Assembly (NCBI RefSeq): GCF_001730365.1
Contig: NZ_MIKB01000015.1
Location: forward strand, 186,001-250,000
DNA length: 64,000 bases
Reading direction: 5' to 3'
Source: Enterococcus quebecensis
GTDB taxonomy: Bacteria; Bacillota; Bacilli; Lactobacillales; Enterococcaceae
Below, piece by piece: positions 1-10,881 of the stretch; the stretch's first letter is position 1; each line of letters begins with the position of its first letter. Under the pieces are notes generated by a model that ran no database searches, was not told the origin of the DNA, and saw nothing but the letters and a program-made list of their open reading frames with translations. A program made the position numbers and the translations under genes.

Positions 1-666
1 TAAACGAAAGATTCGTGAAAAATCAGTATGATACTTTTTAGGTATTTTATTAAACAATTTTGGGGTATCTTCATCCAACGTCTCAGTTTGATTATTCTCT
101 TCCTCATGAGTTGGTGTCCATTCACCACTACGATATTTTTCAAGCATTCGCTTTCCTTCTTTTTTCAGCATAATAGACGTTAAAGGATATCCAGCAAAAC
201 CTTGCATGACATAAATCAAAATGGCTAATACCGATAATGATGTTAGCCCTGCCGTTTGAGCTGCTTCTGACATAATCAATGACGAAACTACCCCACCAAC
301 TAATGGAGGTACTGCTACTAAGACGGTTTTAAAATCAAACATCAATGATCCCACTGTCAATAATAATACAACAATGCCTAAAATCCCTGAAAGTGTGATT
401 ACGATGGTTTTCCATTGATTTGCTAGTTCTTTAATCGATAATAATGTCCCCATGTTAGTAATCAGCAGATACATCAATAATGTAGCAACTACAGGTGGTA
501 TACCTGCAATCTCAACGATATTCTCTGGGAAAAATGTCCAATAACCAATAATAAATAATACTGCACAAACAAAAACGGATGAAATCCACGCTTTTGTCTT
601 AGTTGATACAACGTCTCCGATATATAATATCCCCATCAGTAACGTAAAAGCTGTCATTTGTGCCAT
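1..666 (-). CDS. Multi-pass membrane protein, 3' end cut by window edge
   Basis: An open frame of 222 codons runs off the left edge of the window without a stop. It starts at an ATG (664-666) preceded by a good ribosome binding site (AAAGGGGGAG). The visible part has about five to six hydrophobic segments, including a Gly/Val-rich helix near residues 85-105 and the stretch VPPLVGGVVSSLIMSEAAQ, followed by a hydrophilic tail rich in Glu, Asp and Lys. The pattern resembles sodium/organic-anion symporter halves, but I cannot name the family. It lies downstream of the rplQ terminator in the same direction and is probably a separate transcription unit. Confidence 0.7.
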   Translation of the reverse strand, partial: MAQMTAFTLLMGILYIGDVVSTKTKAWISSVFVCAVLFIIGYWTFFPENIVEIAGIPPVVATLLMYLLITNMGTLLSIKELANQWKTIVITLSGILGIVVLLLTVGSLMFDFKTVLVAVPPLVGGVVSSLIMSEAAQTAGLTSLSVLAILIYVMQGFAGYPLTSIMLKKEGKRMLEKYRSGEWTPTHEEENNQTETLDEDTPKLFNKIPKKYHTDFSRIFRL

Positions 667-783
667 GTTACTCCCCCTTTAAAACTCCTCTTCTTTTATC
701 AGAAAATTCCGACTAATAAAAGTATACTAAAATTTACACCCAGATGCAATAACATAACAATGATAATTGATTTTTACTGTTTG

Positions 784-823
784 AAACAAAAAAGCCCTAA
801 GAATAAATTCTTAGGACAAAAAA
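784..823 (-). terminator. Terminator of the S10-spc-alpha operon
   Basis: A perfect 8-bp stem (CCTAAGAA / TTCTTAGG, 796-803 with 808-815) with a 4-nt loop is followed on the minus strand by a T-rich tract (A-rich on the plus strand, 784-793). It lies about 135 bp beyond the rplQ stop, just after the L17DE-like structure. Confidence 0.8.
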
Positions 824-839
824 ATACACCTTATCATAT

Positions 840-907
840 GATGAGTGCTCCCCTGCCGAATAAATCCGACAGGGAAAGCGTTGAGCTAGACTAGGAGTCG
901 CCTCCAA
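840..907 (-). ncRNA. L17 downstream element (L17DE-like 3' UTR RNA)
   Basis: On the minus strand, between the rplQ stop and the operon terminator, lies a compact RNA fold. First comes a GGAG stem closed by a GCGA (GNRA) tetraloop (894-905). Then comes a long hairpin in which GCTC (883-886) pairs with GAGC (847-850), and CCCTGTCG pairs with CGGCAGGG (851-858 with 867-874); one pair is G-U only when read on the minus strand, which supports that strand. The L17DE motif is known as a conserved structure of unknown function immediately downstream of L17 genes in lactic acid bacteria and Listeria. Position, strand and shape fit, but I could not score it against the covariance model. Confidence 0.72.
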
Positions 908-956
908 CATCATAACACTCTAAAAGAATCATCTATAAAGTGACGGTATAGTTTGA

Positions 957-1340
957 TTATTTAACAAATTCGATAATTACCATTGGTGCTGCATCTCCGC
1001 GTCTTGGTTCTGTCTTCAAGATACGAGTGTAACCACCTTGGCGTTCTGCGTAACGAGGTGCAAGATCATTGAATAACTTTTGTAAAGCTGATTCAACAAC
1101 GATTGCTTCGTTCTCTTCACGTACGCTAGCAACTTCATTACGTACAAAAGTAGCTGCTTGACGACGAGCATGAAGATCTCCACGTTTGCCTAAAGTAATC
1201 ATTTTTTCTGTTGTAGAACGAACTTCTTTCGCACGAGCTTCAGTCGTAACGATACGTTCATTGATAATTAAATCAGTAGTTAAGTCACGCAACATTGCCT
1301 TACGTTGGCTTGATGTGCGTCCTAATTTACGATAACCCAC
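957..1340 (-). CDS. rplQ: 50S ribosomal protein L17
   Basis: 127 residues, beginning [16 protein letters not shown], which is the typical L17 N-terminus. It sits near the polypeptide exit of the 50S subunit. The start codon is GTG (1338-1340) with a GGAGG site nine bases upstream. It is the last gene of the alpha operon after rpoA (27-bp gap). Its 3' UTR carries the L17DE-like RNA and the operon terminator. Confidence 0.97.
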   Translation of the reverse strand: MGYRKLGRTSSQRKAMLRDLTTDLIINERIVTTEARAKEVRSTTEKMITLGKRGDLHARRQAATFVRNEVASVREENEAIVVESALQKLFNDLAPRYAERQGGYTRILKTEPRRGDAAPMVIIEFVK

Positions 1341-1367
1341 GTTGGTTTTCCTCCTTCGTAAAAAGTA

Positions 1368-2306
1368 TTAATCGTCTTTACGTAAGCCTAAACCTAAATC
1401 ATGTAGTTTTAGTTTAACCTCTTCAAGAGATTTACGACCTAAATTACGTACTTTGATCATTTCTGGTTCAGATTTATTTGTAAGTTCTTGTACAGTGTTA
1501 ATACCTGCACGTTTTAAACAGTTGTATGAACGAACAGACAAGTCTAGTTCTTCGATGGTCATTTCTAGCATTTTTTCTTTTTGTGTTTCTTCTTTTTCAA
1601 CCATGATTTCAGCGTTTTTCGCTTCATCAGTAAGGTTAACAAAGATGTCTAAATGCTCCGTCATAATCTTAGCAGCTAAGCTAAGGGCTTCTTGAGGAAT
1701 GATTGAACCATCAGTCCATATTTCCATTGTTAATTTGTCGAAGTCATCACGACGACCAACACGAGTGTTTTCTACTTGGTAGTTTACACGGCGAACTGGT
1801 GTATAGATGGAATCAACAGGGAGAACACCAATTGGCATATCTTCCTTTTTGTTTTCGTCTGCTTGAACATAGCCACGACCAGGTTTCACTGTTAAGCGAG
1901 CATGGAAAGTAGCTCCTTCAGAGACACTACAGATAATTAAATCTTTATTCAAGATCTCAACATCGCTGTCAACGATAATATCGCCAGCAGTTACTGTAGC
2001 AGGTCCTGTAATATCGATCTCAAGGGTTTTTTCTTCTTCTGCATAAAGCTTAAGAGCTAAACCTTTAATATTCAAAATAATTTGAGTTACGTCTTCTCTC
2101 ACACCTTTAATGGTAGAGAATTCATGCAACACACCATCGATCTGAATATTTGTAATAGCCGCTCCCGGCAGAGAAGATAATAAAATACGACGTAGAGAAT
2201 TACCTAAAGTAGTCCCGTAACCTCTTTCCAGTGGTTCAACGACGAACTTGCCATAATCTCTATTCTCATCAATTTTTTCGATTCTTGGTTTTTCAAATTC
2301 AATCAT
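1368..2306 (-). CDS. rpoA: DNA-directed RNA polymerase alpha subunit
   Basis: 312 residues, normal length for Firmicutes. The N-terminal domain (about 1-230) dimerises and nucleates assembly of beta and beta'; it holds the assembly motif [21 protein letters not shown]. An acidic Glu-rich linker (about 232-250) leads to the C-terminal domain (about 250-312), which contacts UP elements and activators and carries the helix-hairpin-helix [16 protein letters not shown]. It is encoded between rpsK and rplQ as in the usual alpha operon. ATG start with a GAAAGGGG site. Confidence 0.98.
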   Translation of the reverse strand: MIEFEKPRIEKIDENRDYGKFVVEPLERGYGTTLGNSLRRILLSSLPGAAITNIQIDGVLHEFSTIKGVREDVTQIILNIKGLALKLYAEEEKTLEIDITGPATVTAGDIIVDSDVEILNKDLIICSVSEGATFHARLTVKPGRGYVQADENKKEDMPIGVLPVDSIYTPVRRVNYQVENTRVGRRDDFDKLTMEIWTDGSIIPQEALSLAAKIMTEHLDIFVNLTDEAKNAEIMVEKEETQKEKMLEMTIEELDLSVRSYNCLKRAGINTVQELTNKSEPEMIKVRNLGRKSLEEVKLKLHDLGLGLRKDD

Positions 2307-2386
2307 TCTTATCTATACCCCTTTCAAAACGAAAAGTGTCTTGTTCAATGACGTTCTTAATTCAAACTCAGAATGAGTGGCACTCA

Positions 2387-2776
2387 TTAAACACGACGGC
2401 GTTTTGGAGGGCGGCATCCATTATGAGGAACTGGAGTCACGTCACGAATTGCAGTCACTTCTAAACCTGTTGCTTGCAATGAACGAATCGCTGCTTCACG
2501 TCCAGAACCTGGTCCTTTAACTGTTACATCAACAGTTTTTAGTCCGTGTTCTTGTGCTGCTTTAGTTGCAGCTTCTGCGGCCATTTGAGCTGCAAACGGT
2601 GTTGATTTTTTACTTCCTTTAAAGCCTAATGATCCTGCTGATGACCATGCTAATGCATTACCATGACTGTCAGTGATCATTACAATTGTATTATTGAATG
2701 TAGAATGGATATGTGCAATCCCAGTTTCTATATTCTTTTTCACACGGCGTTTACGACTAACTTTTTTTGCTGCCAT
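2387..2776 (-). CDS. rpsK: 30S ribosomal protein S11
   Basis: 129 residues with the S11 signature [17 protein letters not shown] and the basic C-terminus PPKRRRV. It lies on the platform of the 30S subunit and contacts the mRNA exit region. Alpha operon order rpsM-rpsK-rpoA-rplQ is intact, with short gaps and an AGGAGG-like site before the ATG. Confidence 0.97.
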   Translation of the reverse strand: MAAKKVSRKRRVKKNIETGIAHIHSTFNNTIVMITDSHGNALAWSSAGSLGFKGSKKSTPFAAQMAAEAATKAAQEHGLKTVDVTVKGPGSGREAAIRSLQATGLEVTAIRDVTPVPHNGCRPPKRRRV

Positions 2777-2803
2777 GAAGATCTAACCTCCTTCACTTAG
2801 GAA

Positions 2804-3169
2804 TTATTTTTTCTTGCCTGCTACAGTACGAGCTGGGCCTTTACGAGTACGTGCATTATTTTTCGTGTTTTGTCCACGAGTTGGTAATCCACGACGATGA
2901 CGGATACCACGGTATGAACCGATTTCCATCAAACGTTTGATGTTTAAGTTCACTTCACGACGAAGATCACCTTCAACTTTTAACTTATCAATTTCCGCAC
3001 GGATAGCATCTGTTTGGTCATTCGTTAAATCACGAACACGAATATCTTCAGATACACCAACGTTTGCTAAAACTTTTTTAGCAGTAGTGTTACCAATACC
3101 AAAAATATAAGTAAGGGAAATTACTACACGTTTATCACGAGGGATGTCTACTCCTGCAATACGAGCCAT
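2804..3169 (-). CDS. rpsM: 30S ribosomal protein S13
   Basis: 121 residues starting [20 protein letters not shown], with the [20 protein letters not shown] motif and a basic KKK tail. S13 is in the 30S head and makes intersubunit bridges and contacts to P-site tRNA. The gene is preceded by rpmJ and infA, as in most Firmicutes. Confidence 0.97.
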   Translation of the reverse strand: MARIAGVDIPRDKRVVISLTYIFGIGNTTAKKVLANVGVSEDIRVRDLTNDQTDAIRAEIDKLKVEGDLRREVNLNIKRLMEIGSYRGIRHRRGLPTRGQNTKNNARTRKGPARTVAGKKK

Positions 3170-3187
3170 TCTACGTTACACCTCCTA

Positions 3188-3304
3188 TTATCCTTGACGT
3201 TGTTTATGTTTTGGATTTGCTGGGCAAATGACCATAACACGTCCTTTACGGCGAATTACTTTACAATGTTCACACATTGGTTTTACTGATGGTCTTACTT
3301 TCAT
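3188..3304 (-). CDS. rpmJ: 50S ribosomal protein L36
   Basis: A 38-residue reading frame beginning [20 protein letters not shown]. It contains the zinc-ribbon ligands Cys11, Cys14 and Cys27 (CEHC and [13 protein letters not shown]), so it is the zinc-containing form of L36. It lies between infA and rpsM at the usual place, with GGGAGG a few bases before its ATG. It is short enough to be missed by length-filtered gene finders. Confidence 0.96.
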   Translation of the reverse strand: MKVRPSVKPMCEHCKVIRRKGRVMVICPANPKHKQRQG

Positions 3305-3336
3305 GATAATACCTCCCTGAATTTTACGGAGTACAA

Positions 3337-3555
3337 TTATTTAAAGCGATAAGTGATTCGACCACGAGTTAAATCGTATGGAGATAACTCTACAGTCACT
3401 TTATCCCCAGGTAAAATTCGAATATAGTGCATACGGATTTTACCGGAAACAGTTGCAAGAACTTGGTGTCCATTTTCTAGTTCAACTTTAAACATTGCAT
3501 TCGGCAAAGTTTCGACGACTGTACCTTCGACTTCAATCATATCTTCTTTTGCCAC
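3337..3555 (-). CDS. infA: Translation initiation factor IF-1
   Basis: 72 residues with the S1-type OB fold of IF-1 ([20 protein letters not shown], then [17 protein letters not shown]). IF-1 occupies the ribosomal A site during initiation. The frame is open further upstream, but the family length and an AAGGAGG site eight bases before a GTG at 3553-3555 fix the start there; the protein then begins [10 protein letters not shown] after the initiator Met. An apparent internal promoter lies about 120 bp upstream. Confidence 0.96.
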   Translation of the reverse strand: MAKEDMIEVEGTVVETLPNAMFKVELENGHQVLATVSGKIRMHYIRILPGDKVTVELSPYDLTRGRITYRFK

Positions 3556-3675
3556 GCACAGTACCTCCTTGTACTTGTTTCGCATTTTCACACGATAAAA
3601 TGGCGGAAACTTCAGCTCCCACCCAGAATTTTCAATTAAACTTCTTCTTAAAAAAGGTAGAAGTCGGACTGATAT

Positions 3676-3704
3676 ATTCTATCATAAACTATTCTATTTG
3701 GCAA
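3676..3704 (-). promoter_or_regulatory. Internal sigma-A promoter before infA
   Basis: On the minus strand TTGCCA (3699-3704) and TAGAAT (3676-3681) are separated by exactly 17 bp in the 160-bp gap between adk and infA. This would give the alpha-operon genes infA-rpmJ-rpsM-rpsK-rpoA-rplQ their own transcript with a leader of roughly 110 nt, in addition to read-through from the S10 promoter. Confidence 0.7.
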
Positions 3705-3751
3705 GAGAATCTGAATCAAACAAAATGGTAGGCTGCGGGCAATTCAAACAA

Positions 3752-4474
<723 letters not shown>

Positions 4475-4488
4475 TCAACACACTATTC

Positions 4489-5787
4489 CTACTTATTGAT
4501 AAAGCCAACATATTGACGTTTCAACATTAAACCTTCTAATTGTTTAGCTGTTTCTAAAGCAACACCAATCACAATCAGTAAGCTAGTTCCTCCTAAACCG
4601 ATAGACTGCGGTAACTTCCAAATCATTTGAGCAATGATTGGCAGTAATGCAACCAAACCTAGGAATATAGAACCGACAACACTTAGTCTCATTAACATTC
4701 CAGAAATATATTCTTCTGTCCCTTTACCTGGTCGTACGCTTGGAATATAGCTTCCTTGTTTTTGTAAGTTTTCCGCTAATTTCTCAGGGTTAACTTGAAC
4801 AAAAGCATAGAAGAATGTGAAAGCAACGATCAGTACAGTATAAATAATCGCACCTGGAACGGTATTGTAACTAAAAATTTGTGTCATTATATCGTACCAT
4901 CCTTCACCAGAATAACTCTTAGAGAAGGCTTGTAAAACGGCATTTGGCGTTGCGATCAACGAACTGGCAAAGATAACTGGGATAACACCTGCAGCATTTA
5001 CTTTTAATGGTAAATAACTACTAGTCGGCGCACCTGAGACACGTTTTGTATATTGGATTGGAATTTTTCGTTCTGCTTGCTGGAAAAATGTTACTAATGT
5101 AACAACAGCTAAAATTGCAATAATCAAAATCACAATAAAAATCGCAGATTGCCAAATTTTAGAAGATTCAATATTGATAAAGTAATCATCAACGATTTCT
5201 TTAATTCCTTCTGGTAAGCGAGAAATAATCCCCGCGAAGATAATCATTGAAACACCGTTTCCGATTCCTTTTTCAGTAATTTGTTCTCCTAACCAAGTAA
5301 CAAACATTGTTCCACCGGTTAAAATCACAGCGATCATCACATAGGTGTTGATATTAGGATTTTTTACGATCCCAGCTTGACTTAAGCTTTGGAATCCAGC
5401 TGTAATACCCATAGATTGAGCAATACCCAAGAAAATCGTTAAATATCTTGTTGCTTGATTCAACTTCTTACGTCCAACTTCACCTTGCTTCGACCATTCT
5501 ACAAATTTAGGAATGATATCCATTTGTAATAATTGAATGATGATTGATGCTGTAATGTAAGGCGAAACCCCCATCGAGAAGATGGAGAAGTTTTGCATTG
5601 CACTACCACTAACCATATTCAACATATTTAAAAATGGCAAATTGCTTAAGTCTTGCAATCCTTTTGCATTTACGCCAGGTACAGTTATATGCGCACCTAA
5701 ACGAAATACAAAAAGAATGAATACAGTAAACAAAATTTTTGATCTAATGTCTTTGACTTTAAAAGCATCTTTTAATAGTTTAAACAT
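4489..5787 (-). CDS. secY: Preprotein translocase subunit SecY
   Basis: 432 residues with about ten membrane helices. It forms the protein-conducting channel of the Sec translocon with SecE and SecG. Visible hallmarks are FRLGAHITVPGV in the first helix, the plug-region GSAMQNFSIFSMGVSPYITA and the conserved PGKGTEEYI loop near residue 355. The ATG overlaps the rplO stop by one base (TAATG), so translation is probably coupled. Confidence 0.98.
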   Translation of the reverse strand: MFKLLKDAFKVKDIRSKILFTVFILFVFRLGAHITVPGVNAKGLQDLSNLPFLNMLNMVSGSAMQNFSIFSMGVSPYITASIIIQLLQMDIIPKFVEWSKQGEVGRKKLNQATRYLTIFLGIAQSMGITAGFQSLSQAGIVKNPNINTYVMIAVILTGGTMFVTWLGEQITEKGIGNGVSMIIFAGIISRLPEGIKEIVDDYFINIESSKIWQSAIFIVILIIAILAVVTLVTFFQQAERKIPIQYTKRVSGAPTSSYLPLKVNAAGVIPVIFASSLIATPNAVLQAFSKSYSGEGWYDIMTQIFSYNTVPGAIIYTVLIVAFTFFYAFVQVNPEKLAENLQKQGSYIPSVRPGKGTEEYISGMLMRLSVVGSIFLGLVALLPIIAQMIWKLPQSIGLGGTSLLIVIGVALETAKQLEGLMLKRQYVGFINK

Positions 5788-6230
5788 TAGATCACCTCGA
5801 TTGTTCCACCAGCTGCAACAATTGCTTCTTCTGCTGCTTTAGAGAATTTAGCTGCTTTCACAGTTAATTTTTTAGTTGTTAACTCACCATTAGCTAAAAC
5901 TTTGATACCAGCTTTTTCGTTTTTAACGATTCCAGCTTCGATAAGTCCAGCAGGTGTAACTTCAGTTCCATCTTCGAAACGATTTAAGACATCTAAGTTG
6001 ATGACTGCATAATCTTTACGGTTGATGTTTGTGAAGCCGCGTTTTGGTAAACGACGGAATAATGGAGTTTGACCCCCTTCAAATCCAAGTCTTACACCAC
6101 CACCTGAACGAGCTTTTTGCCCTTTTTGTCCACGGCCGGCAGTTTTACCATTACCAGATGAAGTACCACGTCCAACACGGTTACGTACTTGGCGTGAACC
6201 TTCAGCAGGTTTCAATTCATGAAGTTTCAT
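5787..6230 (-). CDS. rplO: 50S ribosomal protein L15
   Basis: 147 residues, starting [20 protein letters not shown], with the glycine/arginine-rich N-terminal extension [18 protein letters not shown] that threads into 23S rRNA, and a globular C-terminus. It ends by a one-base overlap with secY. AAGGAGG site before the ATG. Confidence 0.97.
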   Translation of the reverse strand: MKLHELKPAEGSRQVRNRVGRGTSSGNGKTAGRGQKGQKARSGGGVRLGFEGGQTPLFRRLPKRGFTNINRKDYAVINLDVLNRFEDGTEVTPAGLIEAGIVKNEKAGIKVLANGELTTKKLTVKAAKFSKAAEEAIVAAGGTIEVI

Positions 6231-6266
6231 TGGTTTGGCACCTCCTTAACAATGTACTATTGTAAA

Positions 6267-6446
6267 TTAAACTTCTTCAACGTCCACTAAATGTGACACA
6301 GTGTTGATCATACCTTTAATTGCTTCATTAGCAGGTTTCACAACAGAGCTGTTTACTTTTCCTAAACCTAATGCTTTAACTGTATCTTTTTGGTTTTGAG
6401 GACGTCCGATAACGCTGCGTTTTAATGTAACTTTTAATTCAGCCAT
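6267..6446 (-). CDS. rpmD: 50S ribosomal protein L30
   Basis: A 59-residue frame beginning [20 protein letters not shown] and ending in SHLVDVEEV, the ordinary L30 length and sequence. It sits between rpsE and rplO as expected in the spc operon, with a GGAGG site eight bases upstream of the ATG. Easily overlooked because it is short. Confidence 0.96.
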   Translation of the reverse strand: MAELKVTLKRSVIGRPQNQKDTVKALGLGKVNSSVVKPANEAIKGMINTVSHLVDVEEV

Positions 6447-6459
6447 TCTTATGTCCTCC

Positions 6460-6960
6460 TTATCCTAAGATTTCTTCTACAGATTTACCACGAAGTGCTG
6501 CCACTTCTTCGGCACGTTTTAATTGTTTTAACCCTTCAACTGTTGCACGAACAACGTTGATTGGTGTGTTTGAGCCTAATGATTTTGATGTAATATCTGC
6601 TACACCAGCTAATTCCAATACGGCACGAACTGGTCCACCAGCGGCTACCCCAGAACCTTCTACTGCAGGTTTCATAAGGATACGGCCACCACCGAATACC
6701 CCAATCACTTCGTGAGGGATAGTAGAACCAACCATAGGCACTTCAACTAAGTTTTTCTTCGCGTCTTCGATTGCTTTACGGATTGCTTCTGGCACTTCTT
6801 GTGCTTTACCAGTCCCAAAGCCAACGTGACCGTTTTTATCTCCCACAACAACTAATGCAGCAAAGCGTAGACGACGTCCACCTTTAACAACTTTAGTTAC
6901 ACGGTTGATAGCAACAACGCGATCTTCTAATTCCAAGTGTTTTGGATCAATATAAACCAT
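6460..6960 (-). CDS. rpsE: 30S ribosomal protein S5
   Basis: 166 residues. The N-terminal double-stranded-RNA-binding-like domain ([18 protein letters not shown]) is followed by the C-terminal domain with [23 protein letters not shown]5 shapes the mRNA entry tunnel and affects decoding fidelity. No unusual residue was seen in the region associated with spectinomycin resistance (VTKVVKGGR). Confidence 0.97.
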   Translation of the reverse strand: MVYIDPKHLELEDRVVAINRVTKVVKGGRRLRFAALVVVGDKNGHVGFGTGKAQEVPEAIRKAIEDAKKNLVEVPMVGSTIPHEVIGVFGGGRILMKPAVEGSGVAAGGPVRAVLELAGVADITSKSLGSNTPINVVRATVEGLKQLKRAEEVAALRGKSVEEILG

Positions 6961-6980
6961 GAATGGTGTTCCTCCTTCTC

Positions 6981-7337
6981 CTAAAATTCTAGTCCATTTT
7001 CACGCGCTGCTTCAGCTAAAGCTTGCACGCGGCCATGGTAAAGGTATCCACCACGGTCAAAGACTACTACTTTAACGCCTTTTTCAGCGGCACGTTCAGC
7101 GATTAATTTACCAACAGCTGCGGCTGTTTCTGTTTTGTTTCCACCTGAAATTTCTTTATCTAAGGCAGAGGCACTTGCTAGCGTTACACCCGCTACGTCA
7201 TCAATAATTTGCGCGTAGATGTTTTTGTTAGAACGGAAAACGTTCAAGCGTGGGCACTCAGCAGTACCAGAGATTTTGTTACGTACACGGCGATGTCTCT
7301 TCTGACGTGTTTTGTTTTTATCTGGTTTTGTAATCAC
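6981..7337 (-). CDS. rplR: 50S ribosomal protein L18
   Basis: 118 residues; binds 5S rRNA with L5. Contains [26 protein letters not shown] and the C-terminal [26 protein letters not shown]. The frame is open to 7370, but the GAGGTGA site five bases before a GTG at 7335-7337 and the family length support the shorter form ([11 protein letters not shown] after the initiator). Confidence 0.95.
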   Translation of the reverse strand: MITKPDKNKTRQKRHRRVRNKISGTAECPRLNVFRSNKNIYAQIIDDVAGVTLASASALDKEISGGNKTETAAAVGKLIAERAAEKGVKVVVFDRGGYLYHGRVQALAEAARENGLEF

Positions 7338-7363
7338 AATTGTCACCTCTTTATATTTGCTAG

Positions 7364-7431
7364 CTATCAAGCTGCGATAAACAACGGATCGTTATTTTCC
7401 AAACTTAATTGAAAAATAACTCTCAAGCTGC
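7364..7431 (-). repeat. Hairpin flanked by short direct repeats in the rplF-rplR gap
   Basis: The roughly 96-bp gap between rplF and rplR is long for this operon. It holds an 8-bp stem GTTATTTT / AAAATAAC (7391-7398 with 7413-7420) flanked by near-identical 12-bp direct repeats (CTATCAAGCTGC at 7364-7375 and CTCTCAAGCTGC at 7420-7431). It could be a small inserted element or an mRNA processing/stability hairpin; no terminator T-run follows. Confidence 0.5.
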
Positions 7432-7433
7432 TA

Positions 7434-7970
7434 TTATTTACCAGTTTTACCTTCTTTACGGCGTACGAATTCACCAACATAGCGGATTCCTTTACCTTTA
7501 TAAGGTTCTGGTGGACGAACGCCACGGATGTTTGCTGCTAATTCACCAACGTGTTCTTTGTTAGCGCCTTTTACAACTACTTGTGTGTTCGAAGGTACTT
7601 CTACAGTTACACCAGCTGGTGGTGTGATTTCTACTGGATGAGAGTATCCAACGTTAAGAACTAATTTAGTTCCTTGCATTTGAGCACGATAACCAACCCC
7701 GATAAGTTCAAGTCCTTTTTCAAAGCCTGTACTTACACCAACAACCATGTTATTGAAGTTCGCACGAGTTGTTCCGTGGATTGTTTTCATGTCTTTGCTA
7801 TCATTTGGACGAGTGAATGTTACTTCGTTTCCTTCGATATTCATTGTGATATCAGCAGAGAACTCACGTGTTAATTCACCTTTAGGTCCTTTTACAGTAA
7901 TGTTGTTTCCTTCTTGTTTGACTTCAACGCCAGCAGGAAGTACAACGATTTTATTACCAATACGGCTCAC
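7434..7970 (-). CDS. rplF: 50S ribosomal protein L6
   Basis: 178 residues; two related L6 domains and the signature [20 protein letters not shown] near the C-terminus. L6 lies at the factor-binding region beneath the stalk. The start codon is GTG (7968-7970) with GGAGGTG seven bases upstream. Confidence 0.97.
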   Translation of the reverse strand: MSRIGNKIVVLPAGVEVKQEGNNITVKGPKGELTREFSADITMNIEGNEVTFTRPNDSKDMKTIHGTTRANFNNMVVGVSTGFEKGLELIGVGYRAQMQGTKLVLNVGYSHPVEITPPAGVTVEVPSNTQVVVKGANKEHVGELAANIRGVRPPEPYKGKGIRYVGEFVRRKEGKTGK

Positions 7971-8001
7971 TTAGAGACACCTCCTTGTGTGTTTTTTTAA
8001 A

Positions 8002-8400
8002 TTACCATACGTAGGCGATTACTTCGCCGCCGATGTTTTTAGCTCTTGCTTCTTTATCAGTTACAACACCTTCAGAAGTAGAGATAATTGCGATTCCTAA
8101 ACCGTTTAATACTTTAGGTACTTCGTCAGATTTGACATAAGCACGTAAACCTGGTTTAGAGATACGTTTTAAGTTAGTGATAACACGTTCTTCGTTTTTA
8201 CCATATTTAAGGAAAACACGAATCACGCCTTGTTTGTCATCTTCAATATATTCTACATCGCGTACAAAACCTTCACGTTTCAAGATTTCAGCGATATCAC
8301 GTTTGATTTTTGACGCAGGCACTTCTAAGCTTTCATGTTTAACCATGTTTGCATTACGAATGCGCGTTAGAAAATCTGCAATTGGATCTGTCATGACCAT
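8002..8400 (-). CDS. rpsH: 30S ribosomal protein S8
   Basis: 132 residues, starting [21 protein letters not shown] and ending in the conserved [10 protein letters not shown]8 binds helix 21 of 16S rRNA; in enterobacteria it is the spc operon repressor, but no matching RNA site was recognised here. GGAGG lies eleven bases before the ATG. Confidence 0.97.
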   Translation of the reverse strand: MVMTDPIADFLTRIRNANMVKHESLEVPASKIKRDIAEILKREGFVRDVEYIEDDKQGVIRVFLKYGKNEERVITNLKRISKPGLRAYVKSDEVPKVLNGLGIAIISTSEGVVTDKEARAKNIGGEVIAYVW

Positions 8401-8435
8401 TGAACTATTTACCTCCTTTATGCGAGTTTACTTGT

Positions 8436-8621
8436 TTACCAGCTAGCTTTCTTCACGCCGGGAATTTGACCTTTATAGGCAAGTTCGCGGAAGCAAATAC
8501 GGCAAAGATGAAATTTACGATAAACTGAATGTGGACGTCCGCAACGTTCACAACGAGTATACGCTTGTGTTGAATGTTTTGCAGGGCGTTTGTTTTTAGC
8601 AATCATTGATTTTTTAGCCAC
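8436..8621 (-). CDS. rpsZ: 30S ribosomal protein S14, zinc-binding type Z
   Basis: 61 residues, the short S14 form. Four cysteines form a zinc ribbon (CERC at about 24-27 and CRIC at about 40-43). Many Firmicutes also carry a longer zinc-free paralogue elsewhere for zinc starvation; none is in this window. Gene order rplE-rpsZ-rpsH is standard. Confidence 0.96.
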   Translation of the reverse strand: MAKKSMIAKNKRPAKHSTQAYTRCERCGRPHSVYRKFHLCRICFRELAYKGQIPGVKKASW

Positions 8622-8639
8622 GTAGTTCGCCTCCTTTTA

Positions 8640-9179
8640 TTATTTTTGGAATGGCATACCTAATTGTGCCAACAATTCACGAGATTCTTCATCTGTGTTT
8701 GCTGTTGTTACAATAACGATGTCCATACCGCGTACTTTATCTACTAAATCATAATCAACTTCTGGGAAGATTAATTGTTCTTTAATACCTAAAGTGTAGT
8801 TACCACGTCCATCAAAGGCTTTTTTGCTTACTCCGTGGAAGTCACGTACACGAGGTAGAGAAACAGATACTAATTTATCTAAAAATTCGTACATTCTTTC
8901 TCCGCGTAAAGTAACTTTCGCACCGATTGGCATTCCTTCACGTAAACGGAAACCAGCGATTGATTTCTTAGCTTTTGTGATTAAAGGTTTTTGACCTGTG
9001 ATCAATGCTAATTCTTCAACTGCTTTATCTAAGTTTTTTGCGTTTGAAACAGCGTCACCCACACCCATGTTAATAACAATTTTATCAACTTTAGGTGTTT
9101 GCATAACTGAACTATAATTAAATTTTTCCACTAATGCTGGAGTAATTTCTTTAATATATTTTTCTTTCAGGCGGTTCAT
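8640..9179 (-). CDS. rplE: 50S ribosomal protein L5
   Basis: 179 residues, beginning [20 protein letters not shown], with the L5 motifs [33 protein letters not shown] and [18 protein letters not shown]5 binds 5S rRNA and contacts P-site tRNA. GGAGGGG site upstream of the ATG. Confidence 0.97.
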   Translation of the reverse strand: MNRLKEKYIKEITPALVEKFNYSSVMQTPKVDKIVINMGVGDAVSNAKNLDKAVEELALITGQKPLITKAKKSIAGFRLREGMPIGAKVTLRGERMYEFLDKLVSVSLPRVRDFHGVSKKAFDGRGNYTLGIKEQLIFPEVDYDLVDKVRGMDIVIVTTANTDEESRELLAQLGMPFQK

Positions 9180-9205
9180 TTAGTAAGCCCCTCCTTCCTT
9201 TTAAT

Positions 9206-9514
9206 CTATTTATCTAAGACTTCACCGGTTTTTTTAGAAACACGGACTTTTTTACCATCGACTTCTTTATAACCAACTCGACCAGCTACTCCTGTGCCGT
9301 CAATTACCATCACATTAGAAACATGAATTGGCGCTTCGACTTCCAAGATACCGCCTTGCGGTGCTGCTTGGTTTGGTTTTTGGTGTTTTTTCATAATGTT
9401 AACACCTTCAACGATGACTTTGTCTTTTTTAGGAAACGCTGCTAATACAACGCCTTCTTTATTTTTGTCTTTGCCAGTGATAACTTTTACTTTATCGCCT
9501 TTTTTAACAAACAT
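9206..9514 (-). CDS. rplX: 50S ribosomal protein L24
   Basis: 102 residues with an N-terminal KOW domain ([20 protein letters not shown]) that initiates 23S rRNA assembly. It lies between rplN and rplE as usual; AAAGGAGG precedes the ATG. Confidence 0.97.
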   Translation of the reverse strand: MFVKKGDKVKVITGKDKNKEGVVLAAFPKKDKVIVEGVNIMKKHQKPNQAAPQGGILEVEAPIHVSNVMVIDGTGVAGRVGYKEVDGKKVRVSKKTGEVLDK

Positions 9515-9548
9515 TATAGTTTCGCACCTCCTTTGATACGCGTCCTGA

Positions 9549-9947
<399 letters not shown>

Positions 9948-9976
9948 TCAATCTATATAGGAAAATCTCGTTTTTA

Positions 9977-10243
9977 TTAGATAATAACTGCTTCTTCGAC
10001 TACCTCTAGTAAACGGAAACGTTTTGTAGCTGATAATGGACGAGTTTCCATGATTCTTACGATGTCTCCAACTTTTGCAGTGTTGTTTTCATCATGAGCT
10101 TTATATTTCTTAGAATATTTCATACGTTTACCATAAATAGGGTGGTTTTTCTTCGTTTCTACGACAACAGTGATTGTTTTATCCATTTTGTCTGAAACAA
10201 CACGACCTTGGTAAACTTTGCGTTGATTTCTTTCTTCAGTCAT
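9977..10243 (-). CDS. rpsQ: 30S ribosomal protein S17
   Basis: 88 residues with the OB-fold core [20 protein letters not shown] and [20 protein letters not shown] primary 16S rRNA binder. The frame extends to 10264, but GGAGG lies ten bases before the ATG at 10241-10243, which gives the normal family length. Confidence 0.96.
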   Translation of the reverse strand: MTEERNQRKVYQGRVVSDKMDKTITVVVETKKNHPIYGKRMKYSKKYKAHDENNTAKVGDIVRIMETRPLSATKRFRLLEVVEEAVII

Positions 10244-10266
10244 ACGCGTTTGGCCTCCTTCCACTA

Positions 10267-10455
10267 TTAGTTAGCTTGTTCACGCAATACTGTTTTGATG
10301 CGTGCAATCGATTGACGTACTTCTTTAATACGTGCAGTGTTTTCTAATTGACCTGTTGCTAGTTGGAATCTAAGATTAAATAATTCTTCTTTGAATTGCT
10401 TTTCTTTTTCAAGCATTTCGGCAGTGGTTAATTCTCTGATTTCTTTAACCTTCAT
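10267..10455 (-). CDS. rpmC: 50S ribosomal protein L29
   Basis: 62 residues, a two-helix coiled protein ([20 protein letters not shown]) at the exit-tunnel rim where nascent-chain factors dock. The start at 10453-10455 overlaps the 3' end of rplP by 11 bases, so translation is probably coupled; the longer open frame upstream lies within rplP. Confidence 0.95.
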   Translation of the reverse strand: MKVKEIRELTTAEMLEKEKQFKEELFNLRFQLATGQLENTARIKEVRQSIARIKTVLREQAN

Positions 10456-10879
10456 TCGATTCACCACCCATTTCCTCACGTTTTACAATTTTGGTTTTCA
10501 CCGGTAATTTGTGGGATGCAAGGCGAAGAGCTTCACGAGCTACTTCTTCAGGTACTCCTGCGATTTCAAACATGATTTTTCCACGTTTAACTGGTGAAAC
10601 CCAGCCTTCAGGTGCCCCTTTACCTTTACCCATACGAACACCGATAGCTTTACTTGTATATGATTTGTGAGGGAAAATTTTAATCCATACTTTCCCGCCA
10701 CGTTTCATATAACGAGTCATAGCAATACGGGCAGCTTCGATTTGACGGTTAGTAATCCAGTGAGATTCAGTTGCTTGTAAACCCCATTCACCAAATGTTA
10801 CTTCTTTTCCGCCTTTGGCTTCGCCACGCATTTTACCTCTAAATTCACGACGGTGTTTTACACGTTTAGGTACTAACAT
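10445..10879 (-). CDS. rplP: 50S ribosomal protein L16
   Basis: 144 residues, starting [20 protein letters not shown], with [20 protein letters not shown] and the [11 protein letters not shown] loop. L16 organises the A-site region and is a site of mutations for some orthosomycin antibiotics; I saw no obviously abnormal residue. It overlaps the start of rpmC. Confidence 0.97.
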   Translation of the reverse strand: MLVPKRVKHRREFRGKMRGEAKGGKEVTFGEWGLQATESHWITNRQIEAARIAMTRYMKRGGKVWIKIFPHKSYTSKAIGVRMGKGKGAPEGWVSPVKRGKIMFEIAGVPEEVAREALRLASHKLPVKTKIVKREEMGGESNEG

Positions 10880-10881
10880 GA

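Noticed and set aside
658-894. 78-codon plus-strand frame
   Set aside because: It runs antisense through the L17DE-like RNA and terminator and has no ribosome binding site.
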